Below, in pieces: positions 53,570 to 62,632 of a DNA stretch of 64,000 nucleotides; position 1 is the first letter of the stretch; each line of letters begins with the position of its first letter. A program made the position numbers and the translations under genes. This DNA is from CAVQMB01 sp963713445 (lineage in GTDB: Bacteria; Pseudomonadota; Gammaproteobacteria; Competibacterales; Competibacteraceae): positions 62,001 to 126,000 of the forward strand of contig CAVQMB010000047.1 of NCBI GenBank assembly GCA_963713445.1, in the 5' to 3' direction. The notes beneath the pieces are model-generated. The model did no database searches. It worked only from the letters and a program-made list of their open reading frames with translations, and had not been told where the DNA came from.

Positions 53570-54058
53570 ATGGCACTGAAACCGGCCACATCCGCACTGT
53601 TGTGCGCCTGCCTGCTGGCACTGGCGGGCACAGCGCAGGGCGGCGAGTTGCTCGACCACGCCACGGTGAAGTTCCAGACCACGCTTTACACTGTGCACTA
53701 CAATCCAAGTCCCGATCACGATAACCACCAGAACCTGATCGGCATCGAGGTGGATCGAGCCGACAACTGGCTGTATGGATTCGGTGAATTCGACAACTCG
53801 TTCGGTCAACCGACACAGTACCTCTACACAGGCTGGCGCTTCCACCTAGCCGGCCACAATCCGGAATTCTATGCCAAGATCACCGCCGGGCTGCTGCACG
53901 GCTACAAAGGGGCATATAAAAACAAAATCCCGTTTAACGGGCTGGGCGTAGCCCCCGTTATCATTCCTTCCCTGGGCATCCGGATCGATCGTTTCGACGC
54001 CGAAGTGGTGATCCTGGGTACTGCAGGTGCTACGTTCACCCTGGGTGTGAATTTCTAG
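53570..54058 (+). CDS. Small outer-membrane beta-barrel-like protein
   Basis: 162 residues from ATG 53570: signal peptide (TSALLCACLLALAGTAQGG), then alternating strands with aromatic girdles (WLYGFGEFDNSFGQPTQYLYTGWRFHL, FYAKITAGLLHGYKGAYKNKIPFNG, ILGTAGATFTLGVNF). The Phe end is typical of outer-membrane barrels. I cannot name the family; PagP-size barrels are similar in length. Confidence 0.7.
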   Translation: MALKPATSALLCACLLALAGTAQGGELLDHATVKFQTTLYTVHYNPSPDHDNHQNLIGIEVDRADNWLYGFGEFDNSFGQPTQYLYTGWRFHLAGHNPEFYAKITAGLLHGYKGAYKNKIPFNGLGVAPVIIPSLGIRIDRFDAEVVILGTAGATFTLGVNF

Positions 54059-54073
54059 GCCGGGCACCCCGGC
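54059..54073 (+). terminator. Weak hairpin after the barrel-protein gene
   Basis: GCCGGG-CAC-CCCGGC begins directly after the stop codon. A 6-bp GC stem without a T-run; it may help end the transcript ahead of the regulatory RNA. Confidence 0.35.
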
Positions 54074-54090
54074 AACCGTCTACCTCTTCC

Positions 54091-54110
54091 TATTAGACCA
54101 AAGTCCAATA
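54091..54110 (+). promoter_or_regulatory. Dyad upstream of the GGA-hairpin RNA
   Basis: A 20-bp imperfect dyad (TATT.GAC....GTC.AATA; 7 of 10 half-site positions pair). It lies where an activator would bind if transcription of the RNA starts near 54140. It does not match the GacA site (TGTAAG-N6-CTTACA). It could be the target of the LuxR/FixJ-type regulator encoded next door (inference). Confidence 0.35.
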
Positions 54111-54137
54111 GCACCCTGTTAATCGAGCGATTACTCT

Positions 54138-54403
54138 GGAGCCATGGAAGTGAGCCGGGTTTGCCGGACCTTCCCGGTCAAGGAAGACCCCGGAAACAAG
54201 GATGTTTCCCCTGCCAAGGATGACACTGGCCAGGGAGAGGCCTGAAGGAGTCAGGGACGACTCCGCTCCAGGGATGGCGCGTGAACCAGGGAATGGTCCA
54301 CGGCAGTCAGGACTGAGTGTTACTGCCAAGCAGATGCACAGTAAGTAAGCAGTACAGATTACATGAGTCAGGCTACTTCGGGGATCAGGGATGATCCCTT
54401 TTT
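54138..54403 (+). ncRNA. Probable CsrB/RsmZ-like regulatory RNA
   Basis: No plausible ORF, but many GGA motifs sit in hairpin loops: GGTC-AAGGAA-GACC (54176-54189), GGAAAC-AAGGAT-GTTTCC (54192-54209), GGCC-AGGGAGA-GGCC (54228-54242), GGAGTC-AGGGAC-GACTCC (54247-54264), CC-AGGGAT-GG near 54270, ACC-AGGGAAT-GGT near 54290, CAGT-CAGG-ACTG (54305-54315). It ends with GGGATCA-GGGA-TGATCCC and TTTTT (54381-54403), a terminator that itself presents GGA. Repeated loop-exposed (A/C)AGGA/AGGGA motifs are the mark of RNAs that sequester CsrA/RsmA. The 5' end is estimated. Confidence 0.75.
54381..54403 (+). terminator. Terminator of the GGA-hairpin RNA
   Basis: Perfect 7-bp stem GGGATCA / TGATCCC with loop GGGA, followed by five T on the plus strand. 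The T-run is only on this strand, which fixes the direction of the RNA. Confidence 0.8.
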
Positions 54404-54437
54404 CGTTTTGCGGCGTAAGATGGCCTGCACGACCCCG

Positions 54438-55067
54438 TCAGCAGGTTTTCCGTTCGACGCCAGCAGCCCCGCATAGCCGAACCAGTTCGGCTAACGACCG
54501 GACTGCCAGCTTTTCCATGACGCGACCCCGATGCACCTTCACAGTCTTTTCACTGATTCCCAGCAGTGCGGCGATTTGCTTGTTCAGGCAGCCACCAATG
54601 ACGTATTCCATGATCTCGTACTCCCGGGGTGAGAGACTGGCAAGCTTGCGCTGCATTCTGATTTTCTCCTGTTCCGCAGTCAACATTTGAGCATGATGCG
54701 CAGTCGCCAGGGCGACTGCATCCAGTAACGCCTGCTCGTCGACGGGTTTGGTCAGGAAATCTACCGCGCCCTGCTTCATCGCCCGCACGGTGGTCGGGAT
54801 ATCGCCTTCGCCGGTGAGAAAAACAATTGGCAGGGAAACACCCTTGCGGATCATCTGCTCCTGGACTTCAGGCCCGCTCATATCCGGCATCCGGACATCG
54901 AGAATCAGACAGGCCGGAACCTCGAGGCTATCGATAGTCTGCAGAAACTCTGTGGGCGACCCGAAAGCCCGCACCTCGCAGCCGGCCGATGCCAGTAGCC
55001 GGCTCAGGCCGCGGCGTGCCGATGCGTCATCATCGACGATGAAAACCGTAGCGGATGAAACGTCCAT
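54438..55067 (-). CDS. FixJ-type response regulator (orphan)
   Basis: 209 residues. Receiver domain with phospho-acceptor Asp57 (LILDVRMPDMSGPEV) and Lys107 (FLTKPVDE), then a LuxR-type HTH (LSPREYEIMEYVIGGCLNKQIAALLGISEKTVKVHRGRVMEKL). No histidine kinase gene is adjacent, so the partner is elsewhere. It is convergent with the GGA-hairpin RNA, 35 bases from its terminator. Confidence 0.9.
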   Translation of the reverse strand: MDVSSATVFIVDDDASARRGLSRLLASAGCEVRAFGSPTEFLQTIDSLEVPACLILDVRMPDMSGPEVQEQMIRKGVSLPIVFLTGEGDIPTTVRAMKQGAVDFLTKPVDEQALLDAVALATAHHAQMLTAEQEKIRMQRKLASLSPREYEIMEYVIGGCLNKQIAALLGISEKTVKVHRGRVMEKLAVRSLAELVRLCGAAGVERKTC

Positions 55068-55167
55068 TGCGGTTGACTTCAGCCATAACGTTAAAGCAGT
55101 GGTTACATTAAAGAGCAGCGCAGTGCGGACAGCAAATCGAAGCCATGAGGCGTCCTGCCGGCGACTG

Positions 55168-55539
55168 TCAATGTACCGAGCAGCGGCCGTAAAACTGTCT
55201 CGGAGTCAGCTTCCCGGACCTCACCCGATTGCGACTGAACACAGCGCTGCCGTCGCCGGTTATGGTTATCGTGGATACGTCATGGGGATCACTCAGCCGG
55301 ACAAACGTTACCGCACCGTCGGCGGCCACGGGCACGACCCTTACCGTACCCCGATCAGACGCCATGAAGGCGCGGCCACCGTTGACCACGAATGTCATGA
55401 TCAACGGCGTACTACGATGCAGGTCGGCGGCTTGGTGATCGGAATAGCTCGAAAAGCTGCATTGAAACGTCGTTGCTGCGGCCACGACCGGTAGCGGAAC
55501 CAGCGCTGCCGTTGCCAGAAGCCATCTTCGCAGGGGCAT
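55168..55539 (-). CDS. Small exported protein, unknown
   Basis: 123 residues: signal peptide (RRWLLATAALVPLPVVAAATT), then a beta-rich domain (FQCSFSSYSDHQAADLHR, MTFVVNGGRAFMASDRGTVRVVPV, TITGDGSAVFSRNRVRSGKLTPRQFYGRCSVH) with one Cys near each end that could form a disulfide in the periplasm. Function unknown. Confidence 0.7.
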   Translation of the reverse strand: MPLRRWLLATAALVPLPVVAAATTFQCSFSSYSDHQAADLHRSTPLIMTFVVNGGRAFMASDRGTVRVVPVAADGAVTFVRLSDPHDVSTITITGDGSAVFSRNRVRSGKLTPRQFYGRCSVH

Positions 55540-55572
55540 GAAAACCTCCAGAACGCCACGCAGATCGTACTC

Positions 55573-55773
55573 TCAAAACAGGAACAGGCCTGCGCAGAGA
55601 ACACCACCTATCAGATACAACAGCCAGGTCTGCGACACGAAAAACGGGTACACCATGAGCGCGGCGCCAATCATCATTGGCTTGAACAGCGCCGCCTTCT
55701 TGCCGTAAACAAAGGCGGCCAACCCGAACGCGCCAAACAGCAACGACGCCAGTAATGCAGCCGGGGTGGGCAT
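55573..55773 (-). CDS. Small membrane protein
   Basis: 66 residues with two or three hydrophobic helices (AALLASLLFGAFGLAAFVYG, MMIGAALMVYPFFV, WLLYLIGGVLCAGLFLF). A conserved-looking small inner-membrane protein; function unknown. It lies 28 bases after the DeaD gene on the same strand. Confidence 0.7.
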   Translation of the reverse strand: MPTPAALLASLLFGAFGLAAFVYGKKAALFKPMMIGAALMVYPFFVSQTWLLYLIGGVLCAGLFLF

Positions 55774-55801
55774 CAGACGCCGCCGCGGAACAGGTCAGCA
55801 C

Positions 55802-57574
55802 TCAGCCATGGCCGACCCGATGCACCACCGCTTTACGGCGACTGCGCCGGCTCGGCTTGTCGCCGTTTCGCCGGGCGCCCAGCAGCCCGGCCTCGCCCAA
55901 CGGCCGCAGCCCCAGCCGGTGGCCGCAAACCCAGACCGACCTCAAATGAGCCAGCAATTCACGCGGCATGCCCTCTGGCAGGTCCACGGTCGAATATTCG
56001 TCGTGGATTTCGATGTGTCCGATATAGCGACTCTCCATATCGGCCTCGTTGGCGATGGCACCCACCAGGTTACCGGGCCGGACTTTATGCTGGTACCCCA
56101 CCTCGACCCGGAATCGCTCCATCCGGACATCCGGATAGCCTTTCAGCGGTAATGCCCGGCCGCTGTCATTCTGAGCCGAACCGGCATCACGGCTGGCATC
56201 ATGCGTACGCACCCGGCGTCGCGGTACCGGTTCGAGTTCGGGTTGCCTTTCGCTCAGAAAAAACGGCTCTTCGCCCTGCACCAGCCGAGCCAGGGCCGCG
56301 GCAATCTGCAGCGGTTCGGCACTCTGCTCGCGGGCGTAGTCGGTGACAAGCTTCAGGAACGGCTCCAGCGCGTCGTCCGCCAGGACAGCGTCAATACGCC
56401 GCCGGAAGCGGGCAATCCGCTGGTCGTTGATAACCGATGCGCTGGGCAATGGCATCTGCTCGATCGGCTGGCGGGTGGCCCGCTCGATAATACGCAGCAT
56501 ACGTTGCTCGCGGGACGAGACAAACAGGATCGCCTCGCCAGTGCGCCCTGCCCGGCCGGTGCGGCCGATTCGATGGACGTAGGATTCAGCATCGCCCGGA
56601 ACGTCATAGTTCAGCACATGACTGATGCGATCAACGTCCAGTCCGCGTGCCGCGACGTCAGTCGCCACCACGATATCGACCTGTCCCCGCCTGAGTCGCT
56701 CAACGGTACGCTCGCGGAGCTTTTGCGGGATATCACCGTTAAGCGGCTCGCAGTTGTAACCGTGGCCAGCGAGTTGCTCGGCCAACTCCACGGTCGCGGA
56801 CTTGGTTCGGACAAATGCCAGCACGGCATCGAACGGCTCGGATTCCAGCAACCGCAGCAGCACGTCCAGCTTAGGCATGCCACCAACCCGAAGATAGCGC
56901 TGGCGGATGGTACCCGCTGTGGTCGTAGCGGAGCTGATGCGCACTTCCGTAGGCGCCTTGAGATGCTTGCCTGCAATCCGCCGGATCGCCTCGGGCATCG
57001 TTGCGGAAAACAACGCGACCTGACGTTCGGCCGGTGTCTGGTCCAGAATCCACTCGACATCGTCGATGAACCCCATGCGCAGCATTTCGTCCGCCTCGTC
57101 GAGTACCAGCGTGGACAGGTTGCCCAGCGTCAGGGTGCCCCGACGCATATGATCCATCACCCGCCCCGGGGTGCCCACGACGACATGTGCACCGCGGCGC
57201 AGCTGACGCATTTGACCGGCATAGTCCTGCCCGCCATAGAGTGGCGCCACCACGCAGGCCGGCAAATGGCGGGCGTAGGTCTGGAACGCTTCCGCCACCT
57301 GGATCGCCAACTCACGAGTCGGCGCCAGAACCAGTGCCTGGGTCTCACGCCGCGCCAGATCCAGTCTTGACAACACCGGCAACGCGAAGGCAGCCGTCTT
57401 GCCGGTTCCGGTCTGGGCCTGACCCAGGACGTCAGCGCCCGCCAACAGGGGTGGTATGGTCCGGGTCTGAATCGGAGTAGGAACCTGGTAGCCCACGTCC
57501 TGCAGCGCCGCCAGCAAAGCAGCGTTCAGACCCAGCGATGCAAAGCTGGTCTGATTATCGGTTGGAGAATTCAA
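55802..57574 (-). CDS. deaD: DEAD-box RNA helicase (DeaD/CsdA)
   Basis: About 590 residues. Helicase motifs: Q-motif TPIQTRTIPPLLAG, I AQTGTGKTAAF, Ia PTRELAIQV, II VLDEADEML, III SATMP, V ATDVAARGLD, VI HRIGRTGRAGRTG. The C-terminal end has the DbpA-type RNA-binding domain (VRMERFRVEVGYQHKVRPGNLVGAIANEADM) and a basic tail. DeaD unwinds RNA in ribosome assembly and cold adaptation. The start is uncertain: TTG at 57574 (LNSPTDNQTSFASLGL) gives the usual N-terminus; the frame continues to 57664. Confidence 0.92.
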   Translation of the reverse strand: MNSPTDNQTSFASLGLNAALLAALQDVGYQVPTPIQTRTIPPLLAGADVLGQAQTGTGKTAAFALPVLSRLDLARRETQALVLAPTRELAIQVAEAFQTYARHLPACVVAPLYGGQDYAGQMRQLRRGAHVVVGTPGRVMDHMRRGTLTLGNLSTLVLDEADEMLRMGFIDDVEWILDQTPAERQVALFSATMPEAIRRIAGKHLKAPTEVRISSATTTAGTIRQRYLRVGGMPKLDVLLRLLESEPFDAVLAFVRTKSATVELAEQLAGHGYNCEPLNGDIPQKLRERTVERLRRGQVDIVVATDVAARGLDVDRISHVLNYDVPGDAESYVHRIGRTGRAGRTGEAILFVSSREQRMLRIIERATRQPIEQMPLPSASVINDQRIARFRRRIDAVLADDALEPFLKLVTDYAREQSAEPLQIAAALARLVQGEEPFFLSERQPELEPVPRRRVRTHDASRDAGSAQNDSGRALPLKGYPDVRMERFRVEVGYQHKVRPGNLVGAIANEADMESRYIGHIEIHDEYSTVDLPEGMPRELLAHLRSVWVCGHRLGLRPLGEAGLLGARRNGDKPSRRSRRKAVVHRVGHG

Positions 57575-57664
57575 GTGCCGATTACCTGGGAGAGAGTGAT
57601 GGTAAACGTTATTCGGAAGGGTAACCCCGGCCGCTCCGAAAAACTGCTCACCCAACCCAGGCAA

Positions 57665-58078
57665 GTAATTACAATTGCGGAGCCTGCCAATTTCACGCAG
57701 AGTGACGACACATTATATGCCGTAGTCCACGCAGCAGATGATTATAGCAACCCAGCTCGATGTACTCAATGCAATATATCGGTACCGCAAGCTCCATCAG
57801 GAGTTGCGGCACGGATCAGGCCCAACCGTTGCCACAACGCTAATCCGGATTCCAGGCACACGTACACAGCAACAATCGATCCTGTAGCAATGTGCGCGGC
57901 AAGCAGCGCCGCCCAACGATCAGCGCAATCGCACTGGCAATTACCGTGCGCAGGCCCGGAATGCACCGCGTATCAAGCCCGAGAGGGTCATACCGAAGAC
58001 TGGACGTTTGGACGCATGGTTAAACCAACCCGAGTAAAATCGGTGAGGTCTACTTTATGCACTTTCTGAAGAATCTAA
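57665..58078. other. Intergenic region upstream of deaD, no gene
   Basis: About 410 bases. Open frames here (for example on plus 57575-58069) show no protein-like pattern. The part nearest deaD holds its promoter and a leader of about 150 bases or more; the rest up to the tRNA genes has no recognised feature. Confidence 0.5.
57741..57769 (-). promoter_or_regulatory. Sigma70-type promoter for deaD
   Basis: Minus strand: -35 TTGAGT (57764-57769), 17-base spacer, -10 TATAAT (57741-57746). A second TATAAT is at 57712-57717 with a weak -35. Transcripts from here would have a leader of more than 130 bases, as is usual for cold-shock-regulated deaD mRNAs. Confidence 0.5.
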
Positions 58079-58154
58079 TGGCGTCCCCAAGGGGATTCGA
58101 ACCCCTGTTGCCGCCTTGAAAGGGCGGAGTCCTAGGCCTCTAGACGATGGGGAC
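58079..58154 (-). tRNA. tRNA-Glu (UUC)
   Basis: 76 nucleotides with encoded CCA. Acceptor GTCCCCA pairs with TGGGGAC, anticodon arm CGCCC-TTTC-AAGGCG holds anticodon TTC, and the T arm is AGGGG-TTCGAAT-CCCCT. Nearly identical in pattern to gammaproteobacterial tRNA-Glu. It is the last gene of the gltX/tRNA-Ala/tRNA-Glu series. Confidence 0.96.
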
Positions 58155-58181
58155 GCGGAGTAAATCACTTCAATCGAAACT

Positions 58182-58257
<76 letters not shown>

Positions 58258-58308
58258 ATTCAAGGCCGGGTACTTTAGGCCACCACGCAACACCTGTCAA
58301 CGGTTTTT

Positions 58309-59711
58309 CTAATCACCCGGGGGGACCCTTTCCAGCGCCCGTTCAACGCGCCTCAGCGACCGTTCCCGTCCCAGCAGGGCGAGCGTAACGTCAAGCCCCG
58401 GCGATCCGGCACCGCCGGTCAGGGCCAAACGCAGTGGGGGGCCGACCTTGCCGAATTTCAATCCTAGCGAAGCCGCCACCGCCTGCAGGGTTTCCTGAAT
58501 CGCCGGGGGGCGCCAGTCCCGAAGTTCATCCAGAGCGTTGCGCAGCGCCACCAGGGTAGCGTGAGTGCCTGGCTTAAAATGCTTGCGCACTGCCACTTCG
58601 TCGTAGCTTTCCAGTTCCTCATACAGGAAGCGGCTGGCCGCAGCCATTTCAGCCAGCGTACGCGCCCGATCCCGGTAGGCATCGGCCACATCAGCCGGAT
58701 CAGGGCCGGCGCTGGAGTCTATGCCGAGGCGCTGGTACTGTTGATCCAGCAGCCGACCTAACCGCCGGGCGTCTGCCTGTTTGATGTAGAACTGGTTGAG
58801 CCACAGCAGCTTGTCGGGATTGAACGTCGACGCCGCGCGGTTGACCTGCTCCAGCTTGAACAACTGCCGCATGTCGTCGCGGCTGAACACTTCCTGATCA
58901 CCGTAAGCCCAACCCAGTCGCACCAGATAGTTGAGCAGGGCTTCCGGCAGATAGCCCTCATCGCGGTATTGGGTGACACTGACCGCGCCATGGCGTTTGG
59001 ACAAGCGGGCACCGTCGGCACCTAGGATCATCGGCACATGACCATAGCTGGGCGGATCGACTCCGAGAGCCCGCAGGATGTTGATCTGCCGCGGGGTGTT
59101 GTTAATGTGGTCGTCGCCCCGAATAACCTGAGTGATCTGCATATCGAGATCATCGACCACTACGCAGAAGTTGTACGTCGGTGTCCCGTCCGGGCGCAGA
59201 ATCACCAGATCATCCAGCTCACTGTTGGCAACCGTGATGCGACCGCGGATCATGTCGTCGAAGCTCACCTCACCGTCAAGCGGATTGCGGAACCTGATCA
59301 CGGGCTCCACCCCTTCCCGCGGCGGCCCCTGGTAATCGCGATAACGACCGTCGTAGCGCGGCTTTTCCTTGCGTGCCAGTTGCCCGGCCCGCAGTGCCTC
59401 GAGTTCTTCGCGGGTGCAGTAACAGCGATAGGCCAGGCCGGCCGCCAGCAACTGGCTGCCACCTCGCGATAACGCGGCAGCCGTTCGGTCTGGTAGAAAG
59501 GGCCTTCATCATAGTCCAGTCCCAGCCATTCCATGGCCTCCAGAATCGCGTCGATGGATGCCTGGGTGGATCGTTCACGGTCGGTGTCTTCGATGCGCAG
59601 CACGAACCGGCCACCGCACTGGCGCGCATACAGCCAACTGAACAATGCGGTGCGTGCGCCGCCGATATGGAGATGCCCGGTCGGGCTGGGGGCAAAACGG
59701 GTTCGTATCAT
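58309..59711 (-). CDS. gltX: Glutamate--tRNA ligase, frame broken once
   Basis: About 467 residues with one base restored, the normal length. The N-terminal half has FAPSPTGHLHIGGARTALF (HIGH motif) and FVLRIEDTDRERS; the rest has LAYRCYCTREELEAL, the KMSKS-like ARLSKRHGAVS, and the anticodon-binding C-terminus. At about 59454-59457 (GGCAGCCAG on the minus strand) one base is missing: the frame changes from RYREVAAS... to QLLAAGLAYRCYC. GltX is normally essential, so this is most likely a sequence error. It is directly upstream of tRNA-Ala and tRNA-Glu. Confidence 0.9.
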
Positions 59712-59805
59712 GGGGTGGCAATCTATAAGCGGCGGACAAAATGATATTGTAGCGGTTGCAGTACCCTTGCGTCGTCAGCCACTACGGCAAAGGATCATTA
59801 ACTCC

Positions 59806-61233
59806 ATGAGCACCTTGTTGGTCCCTGTCATCCTGTCCGGCGGTAGCGGCAGCCGGCTGTGGCCGCTATCGCGCGAGACCCGTCCCAAGCAGTTTCTGCC
59901 ACTACTGGATCACTCCACCCTGCTGCAGGCAACCCTGCGGCGGGTACAAGGGCAGCCCAATATCGCCGACCCCATCGTGATCTGCAATCACGAGCACCGG
60001 TTCATGGCTGCCGAGCAGTTGCTGGCGGCTAGCGTCACACCAGAGGCGCTGATCCTGGAACCGGTCGGGCGCAATACGGCGCCCGCTGTCGCGGTTGCAG
60101 CCCTGCACGCTCAACGCCACGGCCAAGATCCCGTTCTGCTGGTGCTGCCGGCGGATCACGTCATCGCCGACACCGACGGTTTCCGCCGGGCGGTGCGGGC
60201 TGCACTGCCGCTCGCGGCAGCCAGCCGATTGATCACTTTCGGTATCCAGCCACACAGCCCGGCTACCGGCTATGGTTACATCCAGCGCGGCGATGCTCTG
60301 GAACACGGGGCCTTCGGTGTCTCCCGTTTCATCGAGAAGCCGGACCAAGCGGCAGCCGAGGCCTATCTGGCCAGCGGCGATTATCTCTGGAACAGCGGTA
60401 TGTTCATGTTCCGCGCCTCGACGTTTCTCGAGGAACTGGCCCAACAGGCCCCCGCAATTCTCGACGCCTGCCGCGATGCGCTGGAAAAGGCGCAGCACGA
60501 TCTTGACTTCCTGCGCCTTGATGTCGAGGCCTTCCAGCGCTGCCCGGGCGATTCCATCGACTACGCCGTGATGGAAAACACCACCGCCGCTGCGGTATTG
60601 CCACTGAATATCGGCTGGAGCGATGTCGGTTGCTGGAGTGCTCTATGGCAGGTCGGTGACCGCGATGACGCCGGCAACACCCGGCATGGCGACGTACTGA
60701 TCCGCGATACTCACAACAGTTACGTCTACGCCCAACACCGGCTGGTGGCAACGGTCGGGGTGAAGGACCTGGTCATCATCGAAACCCCGGATGCGGTGCT
60801 GGTCAGTCACCGTGACCACGATCAGGCGGTCAAGAGCATCGTCAATCAGCTGCGCGACGAAGGTCGTCCGGAAATCGAGGCTCACCGCAAAGTCGACCGC
60901 CCCTGGGGGGCCTATGACTCGATCGATGCTGCCGACCGGTTTCAGGTCAAACACATCACGGTCAATCCCGGTGCGCGCCTTAGCCTCCAGATGCACCACC
61001 ACCGCGCTGAACACTGGATTGTAGTACGCGGCACCGCACGCGTGACCTGTGATGACCGGGAGTTCCTGCTGCGCGAGAATGAATCCACATTCATTCCGCT
61101 GGGCAGCCGCCACCGGATCGAGAATCCAGGCAAAATCCCTCTTGAACTGATCGAGGTACAGTCTGGCAGCTACCTGGGCGAGGATGACATCGTCCGCTAC
61201 GACGACGTCTATGGCCGCCAGGATGACGACTGA
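59806..61233 (+). CDS. manC: Mannose-1-phosphate guanylyltransferase / mannose-6-phosphate isomerase
   Basis: 475 residues, bifunctional type II. N-terminal nucleotidyltransferase: VILSGGSGSRLWPLSRETRPKQFL, VLPADHVIAD, FIEKPDQAAAEAYLASGDYLWNSGMFMF. C-terminal cupin: GARLSLQMHHHRAEHWIVVRGTARV. It makes GDP-mannose for polysaccharides. AAAGGA precedes the ATG. The next gene, a phosphomannomutase, follows directly. Confidence 0.95.
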   Translation: MSTLLVPVILSGGSGSRLWPLSRETRPKQFLPLLDHSTLLQATLRRVQGQPNIADPIVICNHEHRFMAAEQLLAASVTPEALILEPVGRNTAPAVAVAALHAQRHGQDPVLLVLPADHVIADTDGFRRAVRAALPLAAASRLITFGIQPHSPATGYGYIQRGDALEHGAFGVSRFIEKPDQAAAEAYLASGDYLWNSGMFMFRASTFLEELAQQAPAILDACRDALEKAQHDLDFLRLDVEAFQRCPGDSIDYAVMENTTAAAVLPLNIGWSDVGCWSALWQVGDRDDAGNTRHGDVLIRDTHNSYVYAQHRLVATVGVKDLVIIETPDAVLVSHRDHDQAVKSIVNQLRDEGRPEIEAHRKVDRPWGAYDSIDAADRFQVKHITVNPGARLSLQMHHHRAEHWIVVRGTARVTCDDREFLLRENESTFIPLGSRHRIENPGKIPLELIEVQSGSYLGEDDIVRYDDVYGRQDDD

Positions 61234-61234
61234 G

Positions 61235-62587
61235 ATGGCAACCGCTCTCGCCTGTTTCAAGGCTTACGATATTCGTGGGCGACTGCCTGATCAGCTCAAC
61301 GTCGACATCGCCTACCGCATCGGCCGGGCCTACGCGGCATGGTTGCAGCCGCGCAGGGTGGCCGTCGGCTATGACATTCGGCCCAGCAGCCAGGCGTTGA
61401 CGGCTGCCCTGGCCCGCGGTCTGCAGGTTGGCGGCAGCGACGTGCTGGATATCGGGTTATGTGGCACCGAGGAGATTTATTTCACCGCCTTCGCAAACCA
61501 ACTCGACGGCGGCATCATGGTGACTGCCAGCCACAACCCCGCCGATTGCAATGGCATGAAGCTGGTGCGTGAACAGGCCCGCCCTATCAGTGGCGACAGC
61601 GGTCTCGACGCAATACGCGAACTGGCCGAACAACAGCAGCTTCCCGGGGCCGGCGTAAGCGGCGGCTACCTGCGCGATACCGACAAACAGCCCTACATCG
61701 AGCATCTGCTGAGCTACGTGGAACCTGAGCACCTGCGGCCACTGACCATCGTGGTCAACCCAGGCAACGGCAGTGCCGGTCCTGTCATCGATCTACTCGA
61801 AGAACGGCTGCCGTTCCGGTTCGTCAAGGTTCACCATGAGCCCGACGGGCATTTCCCCAACGGCATTCCCAACCCGCTGCTACCAGACCGTCGCGTCGCC
61901 ACCAGTGATGCTGTCAAGTGCCATAGCGCCGATTTCGGGGTGGCCTGGGACGGCGATTTCGACCGCTGTTTCTTCTTCGACGAGTGCGGCAATTTCATTG
62001 AGGGTTACTATCTGGTCGGCCTGCTGGCCCAGGCGATGCTGCAGCAGGAACCCGGCGGACCAGTGATCCACGATCCGCGGCTGACCTGGAACACGATCGA
62101 AATGGTGCATGCGGCCGGCGGCAAGCCCATCCAGTGCAAAACCGGCCACGCGTTCATAAAGGAACGAATGCGGTCAGAAGACGCTGTCTACGGTGGCGAG
62201 ATGAGCGCTCATCACTACTTCCGACGTTTCGCGTACTGCGATTCCGGCATGATCCCGTGGCTGCTGGTGGCTGGCATACTCAGCGCCGGCGACCGGCCGC
62301 TGTCGACCCTGGTCACCAAGCGCATCACCCGCTTCCCGTGTAGCGGTGAAATTAACTTTACCGTGACCGATACCGATGCCGCTATCGACCGCGTGCTTAC
62401 CCATTACGCCGGCGACCGGCCGCGGATCGATCGCACCGATGGCGTCAGCATGGAGTTCCCCAACTGGCGCTTCAATCTGCGCGCCTCCAACACCGAACCG
62501 TTACTGCGACTGAACGTCGAAACACGCGCAGATCGCGAACTGCTGGCACGGCACACGGACGAACTGCGATCCCTGCTGCAGGACTGA
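61235..62587 (+). CDS. manB: Phosphomannomutase / phosphoglucomutase
   Basis: 450 residues of the alpha-D-phosphohexomutase family: FKAYDIRGRLPDQLN, the phospho-serine loop VTASHNPADCNGMKLV, metal site WDGDFDRCFFFDE, and the sugar loop GGEMSAHHYFR. It interconverts mannose 6-phosphate and mannose 1-phosphate, feeding manC. Start at 61235, right after the manC stop; ATG 61223 is an overlapping alternative. Confidence 0.94.
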   Translation: MATALACFKAYDIRGRLPDQLNVDIAYRIGRAYAAWLQPRRVAVGYDIRPSSQALTAALARGLQVGGSDVLDIGLCGTEEIYFTAFANQLDGGIMVTASHNPADCNGMKLVREQARPISGDSGLDAIRELAEQQQLPGAGVSGGYLRDTDKQPYIEHLLSYVEPEHLRPLTIVVNPGNGSAGPVIDLLEERLPFRFVKVHHEPDGHFPNGIPNPLLPDRRVATSDAVKCHSADFGVAWDGDFDRCFFFDECGNFIEGYYLVGLLAQAMLQQEPGGPVIHDPRLTWNTIEMVHAAGGKPIQCKTGHAFIKERMRSEDAVYGGEMSAHHYFRRFAYCDSGMIPWLLVAGILSAGDRPLSTLVTKRITRFPCSGEINFTVTDTDAAIDRVLTHYAGDRPRIDRTDGVSMEFPNWRFNLRASNTEPLLRLNVETRADRELLARHTDELRSLLQD

Positions 62588-62593
62588 AACCAG

Positions 62594-62599
62594 TATAAT
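62594..62599 (+). promoter_or_regulatory. Perfect -10 box before ffh
   Basis: TATAAT in the short gap between manB and ffh. No good -35 at 16-18 bases upstream, so the promoter is only possible. Confidence 0.35.
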
Positions 62600-62632
62600 T
62601 TCGCATTTGGCTGTCAATCAGCGGTTAGCACG

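Noticed and set aside
57575..58069. 164-codon frame on the plus strand upstream of the tRNA genes
   Set aside because: No domain, no ribosome-binding site, and its first part overlaps the deaD leader. Treated as non-coding.
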